A DNA stretch of 5,143 nucleotides from Parvularculaceae bacterium UBA4496 (GTDB taxonomy: Bacteria; Pseudomonadota; Alphaproteobacteria; Caulobacterales; Parvularculaceae): NCBI GenBank assembly GCA_002388885.1, contig DGNI01000206.1, forward strand, positions 4,199-9,341, read 5' to 3'. Shown here piece by piece: positions 1 through 5,143 of the stretch; within the stretch, counting starts at the first letter, position 1; every line of letters begins with the position of its first letter. The notes below the pieces were generated by a model, which made no database searches, was not told the DNA's origin, and saw only the letters and a list, made by a program, of their open reading frames with translations. Made by a program: the position numbers and the translations under genes.

Positions 1-390
1 GCCGACCTGGTTTCGGTCGATACAGCGTACATCACGGAGGGCGGCCTTGAGGGCGATCACCGAATGAGACCGGGCAAGCGCGCGGTGACGGTGATCCAGT
101 GGGAACATTTGCCGGTGATTGCCTCACTTGTTGGCGCTGACGCTGTCGATCCCGGCCAGTTGAGGCGCAACATCGCGATCAGCGGGATCAATCTTTTGGG
201 AATGCGCAACCGAAAATTCCGGCTGGGCGAAGCGGTGCTCGAAGGAACCGGTCTTTGCGCGCCGTGCTCGCGGATGGAAGAAACGCTCGGGAATGGCGGA
301 TACGCCGCAACTCGCGGTCATGGCGGGATCACCGCGAGCGTCATCACGCCCGGGCGGATCAAAACCGGCGACCGGCTTGTACCGCTGTAG
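1..390 (+). CDS. MOSC domain-containing protein, 3' part (5' end outside window)
   Basis: Frame 1 is open from the first base to a TAG at 388-390, giving 129 visible residues; the true start lies upstream. An ATG at 64 exists but family motifs lie before it, so it is internal. Visible motifs, numbered from the window edge, are GLEGDHR (15-21), RRNI (55-58), TGLCAPCSRMEE (83-94) with cysteines 86 and 89, and RGHGGI (105-110), ending in a typical GD-rich final strand. These are hallmarks of MOSC (molybdenum cofactor sulfurase C-terminal) domains, where a cysteine of the C-x-x-C segment is thought to handle sulfur or the molybdenum cofactor. Small stand-alone members include the YiiM-like proteins, involved in detoxifying N-hydroxylated compounds; which subgroup this is, and its substrate, cannot be told. 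It ends 57 bases before dapB on the same strand, with no terminator between them, so co-transcription is plausible. No disruption is seen. Confidence 0.9.
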   Translation, partial: ADLVSVDTAYITEGGLEGDHRMRPGKRAVTVIQWEHLPVIASLVGADAVDPGQLRRNIAISGINLLGMRNRKFRLGEAVLEGTGLCAPCSRMEETLGNGGYAATRGHGGITASVITPGRIKTGDRLVPL

Positions 391-447
391 CTTGCGATTT
401 TCGCTGCGCGCGCTACGCATCTGGTTCGAAGGTCGAGGAAAGCTCAC

Positions 448-1251
448 ATGCCCAACTCATCCATTCTCGTGGCCGGCGCCGGCGGACGCATGGGCAAGGC
501 GATTGTCGCAGAGATTTTAAGAACGCCTGGCGCCAGCCTGGCCGGCGGGTTCGAACGTCCCGGCGGGCCGGATATAGGGAAAGATATCGGCGTCCTCGCA
601 GGACTCGACGCCATCGGGCTTCAAGTGGAAGACGCCGCCGACAAAGGGCTTTCCCGAGCCGGAGTATTGATCGATTTCACCGCGCCGAAAGTCACCGCGG
701 AAAATGCAAAAGCCGCCGCCGCAAAAGGCGTCGCCCATGTAATCGGCACGACGGGTTTGACTGACGAGGACGAGGCGGCGATCGCCGAAGCCGCGAAGGC
801 GGTTCCCATCGTCAAATCCGGCAATATGAGTGTCGGGGTGAATGTTCTGCTGGCGCTTGTGGAGCAGGCGGCGCGTGCGCTCGATGAAAGTTTCGATATC
901 GAAATCTTCGAGGCGCATCACCGCGCAAAGGTCGATGCGCCGTCTGGGACCGCGCTGATGCTGGGCCGCGCGGCGGCCAGGGGGCGGGGCGCCGAATTGA
1001 GTGATAAACAGACGGCGCCTGACCGTTCCGGCGCGCGCAAAACCGGCGATATCGGTTTCTCTGTCCTTCGTGGCGGCGGCATTGTCGGGGAGCACCGCGT
1101 TTCGTTCGCCGGCATGCAGGAGGTGATTACGCTTTCCCATTCCGCCATCGACCGGGGGCTCTTCGCCAAAGGCGCTGTCGCCGCCGCCCGCTGGGCCGTT
1201 GGCAAGCCGCCAGGCCTTTATTCCATGCGCGATGTATTGGGTCTTGGTTAA
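448..1251 (+). CDS. dapB: 4-hydroxy-tetrahydrodipicolinate reductase
   Basis: DapB catalyses the NAD(P)H-dependent reduction of 4-hydroxy-tetrahydrodipicolinate to tetrahydrodipicolinate, in the cytoplasm, on the route to diaminopimelate (peptidoglycan) and lysine. The 267-residue length is close to the E. coli enzyme (273). The N-terminal Rossmann domain begins with the dinucleotide loop GAGGRMG (10-16), followed by DFTAP (76-80) and GTTG (100-103). The substrate domain carries the signature EAHHRAKVDAPSGT (155-168), with catalytic His157 and Lys161 matching E. coli H159 and K163. The C-terminal part (RGGGIVGEH, 208-216; SHSAIDRGLFAKGA, 230-243) is also family-typical. The ATG at 448 is preceded by GAGGAAAG at 435-442 with a 5-base spacer, and places the glycine loop at the usual distance from the N-terminus. 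No terminator is visible after it. Identification is secure; no residue is missing. Confidence 0.97.
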   Translation: MPNSSILVAGAGGRMGKAIVAEILRTPGASLAGGFERPGGPDIGKDIGVLAGLDAIGLQVEDAADKGLSRAGVLIDFTAPKVTAENAKAAAAKGVAHVIGTTGLTDEDEAAIAEAAKAVPIVKSGNMSVGVNVLLALVEQAARALDESFDIEIFEAHHRAKVDAPSGTALMLGRAAARGRGAELSDKQTAPDRSGARKTGDIGFSVLRGGGIVGEHRVSFAGMQEVITLSHSAIDRGLFAKGAVAAARWAVGKPPGLYSMRDVLGLG

Positions 1252-1339
1252 TTCGAAACAATAGAATTCGAACGACTGCTGAGAGCTTACAGCAACCAAG
1301 CTCTGAAAGTATGGCCTCTGAACTGAAGGGGCCTTTGCG
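1252..1339. other. Intergenic region with direct repeat, weak promoter-like box and hairpin
   Basis: This 88-base gap separates dapB from the protease gene. It holds two copies of AATTCGAA (1250-1257 and 1265-1272, the first overlapping the dapB stop). A TAGAAT at 1262-1267 resembles a -10 box, but the best -35 candidate (TTGGGT, 1237-1242) is 19 bases away and weak. A hairpin with 7-base arms AGAGCTT (1282-1288) and AAGCTCT (1298-1304) has a 9-base loop. No T-run follows, so it is not an intrinsic terminator; it could sit in the protease mRNA leader. None of these elements is proven. Confidence 0.3.
1325..1331 (+). promoter_or_regulatory. Ribosome binding site deciding the TTG start of the protease gene
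   Basis: GAAGGGG lies 8 bases before the TTG at 1340. An in-frame TGA at 1319-1321 rules out any start further upstream, and the next ATG (1424) would remove the membrane anchor. Together these favour TTG. Confidence 0.6.
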
Positions 1340-1873
1340 TTGCGTACAGAGATTATCGCCGCCGCCGGGATCATCGCCGCCACCATTGTGTCGGTGCGCG
1401 TTTTCGATGCGCGTGAAGCGACGATGGAAAACGCAACGGCTGAAGCGGCCGCGTTGGGACAAACGGGCCCGCAGCTTGCCTCTGTTTCTGCCGGCGGCTG
1501 GAGCGATGAAATCCGCATCGCCGCCGCGCCGGACCGTCAGTTTTATGTGAACGCCGAGGTTAACCGCCGCGCATACCGTTTCCTGATCGACACGGGCGCG
1601 AGCTATGTCGCATTGCGCGATTCCGACGCGCGTGACGCAGGCATATATACATCGTGGACGGATTATAAATATCCGGTGCACACGGCGAACGGCGAAACCA
1701 AGGCGGCGTTCGTCACTATCGATGAAATCGAAATCGACGGCATTCGCATTGAAGGCGTCAAGGCGTTCATTCTTCAGGATGAACAGCTCAGCATCAATCT
1801 TCTCGGCATGAGTTTCTTATCGCAGCTTGAAAGCGTCGAAGCGCGCAAGGGCGAGCTGTTATTGAGAGGGTGA
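1340..1873 (+). CDS. Membrane-anchored retropepsin-like (clan AA) aspartic protease, TIGR02281-like
   Basis: The 177-residue protein has a short hydrophobic N-terminal segment (about residues 5-19, rich in Ile, Ala and Val) that looks like a signal anchor. An Ala-rich linker follows to about residue 60, and then a single retropepsin-like domain. The active-site motif is FLIDTGAS (81-88), with Asp84 the predicted catalytic aspartate. TANG (115-118) may belong to the flap region, and NLLGMSFL (153-160) matches the conserved hydrophobic-hydrophobic-Gly block near the C-terminus of this fold. With one Asp-Thr-Gly per chain it should act as a homodimer, as retroviral proteases do. The topology implies a catalytic domain on the periplasmic side. 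This matches small bacterial proteins annotated as TIGR02281-family clan AA proteases, whose natural substrates are, as far as I know, largely uncharacterised. The TTG start is supported by the ribosome site at 1325-1331 and by the in-frame stop at 1319. It follows dapB by 88 bases on the same strand and may or may not share its transcript. Confidence 0.87.
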   Translation: MRTEIIAAAGIIAATIVSVRVFDAREATMENATAEAAALGQTGPQLASVSAGGWSDEIRIAAAPDRQFYVNAEVNRRAYRFLIDTGASYVALRDSDARDAGIYTSWTDYKYPVHTANGETKAAFVTIDEIEIDGIRIEGVKAFILQDEQLSINLLGMSFLSQLESVEARKGELLLRG

Positions 1874-1963
1874 GCGCAGCGATTGCGGCTTTGTCGTCTC
1901 GTATTGTAAACGCCACAAATTACTACTAATAGTATTTTCGAAGCACTCATGGTGGAGTTTCGA
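1874..1963 (+). promoter_or_regulatory. AT-richer leader with possible promoter and palindrome before the exported SDR gene
   Basis: This gap is clearly richer in A and T than the genes around it. TTGTAA (1904-1909) could be a -35 box, with TAATAG (1927-1932, 17-base spacing) or TAGTAT (1930-1935, 20-base spacing) as poor -10 candidates. The same stretch contains the perfect palindrome TACTA-A-TAGTA at 1924-1934, which could be an operator overlapping the -10 region. No terminator for the protease gene is visible. The promoter call rests on composition and weak matches only. Confidence 0.3.
1951..1957 (+). promoter_or_regulatory. Ribosome binding site selecting the ATG at 1964
   Basis: GGTGGAG lies 6 bases before the ATG at 1964. 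The upstream in-frame ATG at 1949 would overlap this site and has no good ribosome site of its own. A third ATG at 1970 would be 12 bases away, which is less favourable. Confidence 0.55.
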
Positions 1964-3058
1964 ATGACGATGAACAGGCGAGCAGCAATAAAATCGGGCG
2001 CCGGGGCAATGGCCTTTCTGGCGGCGCAGGGCGCATTTGCCGCGGCCAAAGCGGCAAAGCCGCTGAAAATACTGATTCTGGGCGGTACGAATTTTGTCGG
2101 CCCGGCGGTCGTAGAGCGAGCCCTCGCCCGCGGACATGAGGTGACCATGTTTAACCGGGGCGTTACGCGCCCGCACCTGTTTCCTGACGTCGAAAAGTTG
2201 CGCGGTGACCGCGATCCGCAAACCGGCGATCTGACCGCACTAAAGGGCGCGCGCCGATGGGACGCCGTGATCGATGTCTGGCCTGAATATCAGGATAAGG
2301 TCGAAACTACGGCAAGACTGCTCGAAGACAGAACAGACTACTATTATTTCGTATCCAGCATCGCCGCCTATTCCAGTTTTAACAAACCGGGCATGACGGA
2401 AGACGCAAATCTCCGGGTTGATGAAGAAGGCCGGTATTACGGCGGCGAAAAAGCCCGGACCGAGCAATTTCTCCACAAATTCTTTCCCGGACGCGCGGGA
2501 ACCGGACGGTGCCAGGCGATCATCGGTCCGCGCGATGACGGATGGGCCTATCATTACTGGCTGCAGCGGCTTTCATCCTATGATGAAGTTCTGGCGCCGG
2601 GGACGGGCCGTGACTTCGTTCAGGCTGTGGATGTTCGCGATGTTGCAAACTGGGTTGTCGACTGTGCGGAACGCCGCCTCGCCGGGGCCTATAACATTAC
2701 CGGGCCGCAGCCGCCTTTGACCTTGAAGACGTTCTTGGAACAAACGCGCGCGGGCATTGGCGGCGGCGCCGAGCTTGTCTGGGTTGATGCAGATTTTCTG
2801 CGGCAAGAACAAAATATCCGCTCTTTCGATCAGATGCCGCTTTGGGCGCCCATTGATGAAGATGAAGGGTTCTATCAGATCAGTTCGGAGAAAGGGCTGA
2901 ATGACGGCATGACGTTCAGGCCTGTGACTGAGACCGCGCGTGACGCCTTTGCGTGGACGCAGTCGCATTTCTTCCGGCATGTTTCCTTCCCGCAGGGAGG
3001 GATGGGAGTCTCTCGCGAGATGGAGGAAGCGGCGCTCGCCGCTTGGCGCGCGCGTTAA
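1964..3058 (+). CDS. NAD-dependent epimerase/dehydratase-fold protein with Tat-like export signal
   Basis: The product is 364 residues from the ATG at 1964 (369 from the alternative ATG at 1949). The N-terminus shows NRRAAIK (4-10), a twin-arginine-like motif, then a hydrophobic stretch rich in Ala and Gly (about 11-28) with candidate AxA cleavage near residues 24-28. This predicts export or lipid-independent membrane targeting. The mature part is an extended short-chain dehydrogenase/reductase (SDR) fold: nucleotide loop GGTNFVG (40-46), GDRD (81-84), VSSIAAY (130-136) with the usual Ser, and Tyr159-x-x-x-Lys163 in YYGGEK. GRDFVQAVDVRDVA (215-228) and FRPVTETARDAFAW (318-331) are typical of the epimerase/isoflavone-reductase-like group. 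The catalytic Tyr and Lys are present, so it may be active, but the substrate is unknown. One conserved-looking block is aberrant: where relatives as I recall them have Arg-Pro-Gly before the IIGPRD motif, this protein has Arg-Cys-Gln (182-184). The gene ends convergently against the hydroxylase gene. Confidence 0.85.
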   Translation: MTMNRRAAIKSGAGAMAFLAAQGAFAAAKAAKPLKILILGGTNFVGPAVVERALARGHEVTMFNRGVTRPHLFPDVEKLRGDRDPQTGDLTALKGARRWDAVIDVWPEYQDKVETTARLLEDRTDYYYFVSSIAAYSSFNKPGMTEDANLRVDEEGRYYGGEKARTEQFLHKFFPGRAGTGRCQAIIGPRDDGWAYHYWLQRLSSYDEVLAPGTGRDFVQAVDVRDVANWVVDCAERRLAGAYNITGPQPPLTLKTFLEQTRAGIGGGAELVWVDADFLRQEQNIRSFDQMPLWAPIDEDEGFYQISSEKGLNDGMTFRPVTETARDAFAWTQSHFFRHVSFPQGGMGVSREMEEAALAAWRAR

Positions 3059-4329
3059 CGCTCGCGCGCCATCAGGCTGGGCAGGGCGCCCGCGTCGGCG
3101 CCCGCCTGCCGCATAAAGAATTTCCGTAAGGGAATGATTTTTCCGACCGCGCCCATGCCTATGTCGCGGGCAACGCGCAGCGGCGCAATGTCGTTCGAAA
3201 ACAGGCGATTGAGGAGGTCCGTGCCGAGCGCCAGCGCGGCAGAGTCGAAACGCCGCCAGCGCTGATAGTTTTGCAGGACGGCAAGATGGCCGATATCGAG
3301 CCCAAGCGCGCGCGCCTCGTCCAAAACATCCGCCAGTGCGGCGACATCCTTGACGCCAAGATTATAGCCCTGCCCGGCGATCGGATGGATCGCGTGGGCG
3401 GCATCGCCAATCAGGGCGAGCCGCGGCGCGATGTAAGATTGCGCCAGCGTAAAAGCGAGCGGATAGGACCAGCGCGGGCCCGCCGGCTCGACCGCGCCAA
3501 GGTACGGCCCGAAACGCTTTTCAATTTCCCTACGGAAGCTTTCGTCGTCTAGCGCCATATAAGCGGGGGCCGCTTCCACACGCTCGGTCCAGACAAGCGA
3601 ACTTCTGTTCTTTTCAGTTTGTCCGCGTTCGCGGACGGGGGTCATGGGCAGGATCGCAAACGGACCAGCGGGCAGGAATAACTCCTGCGCCACGCCCTTA
3701 TGTGGGCGCTCGTGCGCGACCGTCGCGACAATCCCGGTCTGCGGATAGCGCCACTGGTTAGTTTTGATATTCGCTTCCGCGCGCAGCGAAGAGTGTCGCC
3801 CGTCTGCGGCAACCACCAGCGCAGCTGAAATGCTCAGGCCGTCTTCGAGAACAGTCACCGTCTCGCCGGCATTGAATTTTGTGTCCGCGCGCTTCGCCGG
3901 AGCGAAAAGCGTTACGGCGTGATTTTTTTCGATGGCGTCGAACAGGACGTTGCGCAAAATCCGGTTTTCGACGATCCAGCCGAGCGGCGTCCCGTCTTCC
4001 AGTTCCCGGCTGTTGAAATGCAGGTTGAATGTCGAGACCGCGCCGTCGTCGAAACGGCTTTTCGCCCGCCCGTCCGTCACCAGAATATCGTTGATGGCTT
4101 CCGCCGCGGGCGCGATTTGGTCCCAGAGCTCAAGCCGGCGGAAGACCCGCGCCGAAGCGTAAGAGATCGCCGTCGTCCGCCCGTCAAAAGCAGCGTCTCG
4201 CATGGCGGCTGGATCTCCGGCGTCGATTACGGCGCATGTAAACCCGCGCGCACTCAGCGCGAGGGCCGCAAGGCCGCCCGTAAGGCCGCCGCCGACAATG
4301 GCGATGTCGTAATGCTGCGTGACGCTCAT
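3055..4329 (-). CDS. UbiH/UbiF/VisC/COQ6-family FAD-dependent ubiquinone biosynthesis hydroxylase
   Basis: The 424-residue length matches this flavin monooxygenase family, which hydroxylates the aromatic ring of ubiquinone precursors using FAD, O2 and NAD(P)H, in the cytoplasm or at the inner membrane surface. The FAD-binding beta-alpha-beta loop is VGGGLTG (12-18) with the acidic strand end VIDAGD (34-39). DGRTTAIS (49-56) and GWIVENRILRNVLF (117-130) follow the family pattern. The DG motif VVAADGRHSSLR is at 172-183. The second FAD motif LALIGDAAHAIHPIAGQGYN (304-323) is intact and continues into LGVKDVAALADVL (324-336). The C-terminus FMRQAGADAGALPSLM is also typical. Which ring position it acts on (UbiH, UbiF, UbiI or the alphaproteobacterial UbiL) cannot be assigned from one sequence, so no symbol is given. 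The ATG at 4329-4327 starts the FAD domain at the normal distance, though no strong ribosome site precedes it. Its stop overlaps that of the convergent gene by four bases. Confidence 0.93.
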   Translation of the reverse strand: MSVTQHYDIAIVGGGLTGGLAALALSARGFTCAVIDAGDPAAMRDAAFDGRTTAISYASARVFRRLELWDQIAPAAEAINDILVTDGRAKSRFDDGAVSTFNLHFNSRELEDGTPLGWIVENRILRNVLFDAIEKNHAVTLFAPAKRADTKFNAGETVTVLEDGLSISAALVVAADGRHSSLRAEANIKTNQWRYPQTGIVATVAHERPHKGVAQELFLPAGPFAILPMTPVRERGQTEKNRSSLVWTERVEAAPAYMALDDESFRREIEKRFGPYLGAVEPAGPRWSYPLAFTLAQSYIAPRLALIGDAAHAIHPIAGQGYNLGVKDVAALADVLDEARALGLDIGHLAVLQNYQRWRRFDSAALALGTDLLNRLFSNDIAPLRVARDIGMGAVGKIIPLRKFFMRQAGADAGALPSLMARER

Positions 4330-4461
4330 GATTGGCAGTTTCGCGCTTCTGCGCGTCCGCGTCCATTGCGCTGAATGGCGCGGGGATGCGGCATTCTTGC
4401 TTTTACTGTTTGGGAAACACTTTTAGGACAAGAAAGACTTCCCGCCGTCCGGAGAACGCAG
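4330..4461. promoter_or_regulatory. Divergent promoter region between the hydroxylase and Amt genes
   Basis: These 132 bases must hold the promoters of both divergent genes, unless the hydroxylase is read from further away. The half nearer the Amt gene (about 4390-4440) is AT-richer. TTGCTT (4397-4402) with TTTTAG (4421-4426, 18-base spacing) is a weak rightward candidate. I found no sigma-54 site with correct GG/GC spacing, which nitrogen-controlled amt genes often have. The ribosome site GGAGAA (4451-4456) precedes the Amt start by 5 bases. Confidence 0.35.
4358..4382. repeat. Inverted repeat in the divergent intergenic region
   Basis: The arms are CGCG-T-CCATT (4358-4367) and AATGG-CGCG (4374-4382), nine pairs interrupted by one unpaired T, around a 6-base loop. 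It lies 28 bases before the hydroxylase start. No T-run follows on either strand, so it is not a clear terminator. It could be an operator or an mRNA leader hairpin, or be due to chance in GC-rich DNA. Confidence 0.35.
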
Positions 4462-5143
4462 ATGCGCCCGTTCACTATTGCCGCCCTTGCCGTCCTCGCT
4501 GCAGCGCCAATTCTCGCGGTAGCTTCAGCATCGGCGCAGGATATGTCGCCCTCGAGCGATGTGACGCGTTACCTTCTCGATACGGGGTTGATGATCGCCG
4601 CCGGGGTTGCCGGGCTCGTCGCCCTTGCGGGATTCGCACTGCGCGATGTGGGTCTGGCCCGCACCCAGAACGCGCCCGCGGTTTGTCTGCGCACCATAGG
4701 CTTGCTCGCCATTGCGGCGTTCATGTTCTGGATGACCGGGTTTCATCTGCTCTACGATGTGGAGCCCGGCGGATTCTTGGGCGAGTTCAAACCCTGGTCG
4801 CTGAACGATCTCGATCCCGCCGCGTCAGGTCGCGCGTCAGGCGCCTTCTGGTTTTCGCAAATGATCATCGCGGCGCTCGGCGCGGCGATTGTTTCATCGT
4901 CGGTGTCCGAGCGCGTGCGGCTCTGGCCGTTTTTGTTTTTCGCCGCCATCTGGTCGGGCCTGATCTATCCGATTGTCGCCTCATGGGTATGGGGGGGCGG
5001 GTATTTCGGTGCGGAATGGAACTTCCGCGATCTCGGGGGCGCCGGCGTGCTTCACGCATCCGCTGGCGCTGCAGCGCTCGCAGCGGTGATGGTCATAGGC
5101 CCGCGGCAGGGACGTTATGCGCATGGGCCTGCGCGGATGGCGC
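4462..5143 (+). CDS. Divergent ammonium transporter (Amt) family protein, 5' part (3' end outside window)
   Basis: The ATG at 4462 has GGAGAA five bases upstream. The 227 visible residues begin with a signal peptide (about 1-25, cleavage likely after ASASA), as many bacterial Amt proteins have, followed by about five hydrophobic helices (roughly 40-60, 75-97, 128-148, 154-175, 193-213). Family landmarks are AGFALRDVGLARTQNA (56-71), VSERVRLWPF (148-157), YP...ASWVWGGG (169-180), DLGGAGVLHASAG (190-202) and IGPRQGRY (212-219). Aligning by eye to E. coli AmtB, Trp148, Asp160 and His168 correspond to Trp177, Asp190 and His198, all kept. The first gate phenylalanine (Phe107) falls at Ile136, and Phe103 at Ser132. 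The second pore histidine and the second gate residue lie beyond the window. Amt proteins pass ammonium across the inner membrane and are often paired with the PII protein GlnK; no glnK precedes this gene. It may be a transporter with altered gating, or a sensor-type relative. Confidence 0.85.
   Translation, partial: MRPFTIAALAVLAAAPILAVASASAQDMSPSSDVTRYLLDTGLMIAAGVAGLVALAGFALRDVGLARTQNAPAVCLRTIGLLAIAAFMFWMTGFHLLYDVEPGGFLGEFKPWSLNDLDPAASGRASGAFWFSQMIIAALGAAIVSSSVSERVRLWPFLFFAAIWSGLIYPIVASWVWGGGYFGAEWNFRDLGGAGVLHASAGAAALAAVMVIGPRQGRYAHGPARMA

Noticed and set aside
1282..1304. Hairpin after dapB as an intrinsic terminator
   Set aside because: The stem is only seven pairs with modest GC content, and no T-run follows.
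517..1518. Long open frame of 333 codons on the minus strand across dapB
   Set aside because: It lies opposite a fully intact dapB, its translation shows no recognisable domain, and long antisense frames are common in GC-rich genes.
1127..1681. Minus-strand open frame opposite the dapB end and the protease gene
   Set aside because: It is rich in Arg and Ala without family motifs and runs across two real + strand genes, so it is a shadow.
1340..1873. Retroviral-type protease as a sign of a retroelement or prophage
   Set aside because: There is no reverse transcriptase, integrase or capsid gene nearby, and membrane-anchored single-domain clan AA proteases of this type are ordinary chromosomal genes in proteobacteria.
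3919..4374. Plus-strand open frame of 151 codons opposite the hydroxylase start
   Set aside because: The minus-strand gene is unmistakable with full FAD motifs, and this frame has a low-complexity, Arg-rich translation.
4375..4391. TGGCGCGGGGATGC resembling a sigma-54 promoter before the Amt gene
   Set aside because: The GG and GC elements are one base too close together, and sigma-54 promoters need exact spacing.
4991..4997. Run of seven G bases inside the Amt gene as a possible phase-variation tract
   Set aside because: It encodes the conserved Trp-Gly-Gly-Gly segment, the frame is intact, and seven bases is short for contingency loci.

Overview
The window reads as ordinary chromosomal DNA from a GC-rich alphaproteobacterium. 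The evidence is the protein family mix: a MOSC protein, an alphaproteobacterial-looking DapB, a membrane-anchored retropepsin-like protease, a UbiH/COQ6-type hydroxylase and an Amt of the AGFAL...(K/Q)NA class. No genus can be fixed from the sequence alone. There are no tRNA or rRNA genes, insertion sequences, CRISPR arrays or phage genes. Coding density is high and the genes look native.

Layout. Positions 1-390 hold the 3' end of a MOSC-domain gene on the + strand. After 57 bases comes dapB (448-1251), complete and with all catalytic motifs. An 88-base gap with a small hairpin leads to a TTG-started, membrane-anchored, single-domain aspartic protease (1340-1873). A 90-base AT-richer gap precedes a short-chain dehydrogenase/epimerase-fold protein (1964-3058) that carries a twin-arginine-like export signal. 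That gene converges on a minus-strand FAD-dependent ubiquinone-biosynthesis-type hydroxylase (4329-3055); the two stop codons share the four bases TTAA. A 132-base divergent intergenic region separates the hydroxylase from a + strand ammonium-transporter-family gene (4462 onwards), cut off by the window end.

How the genes fit together. They do not form one obvious pathway. MOSC and dapB may be co-transcribed; dapB makes tetrahydrodipicolinate for lysine and peptidoglycan. The protease and the exported dehydrogenase-like protein are both predicted to act outside the cytoplasmic membrane, but nothing links them directly. The hydroxylase belongs to quinone biosynthesis and the transporter to nitrogen uptake or sensing.

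I did not find a previously undescribed multi-gene system. The points most worth a second look are the Amt-family protein that lacks the first phenylalanine of the pore gate, and the export signal on an NAD(P)-binding fold.
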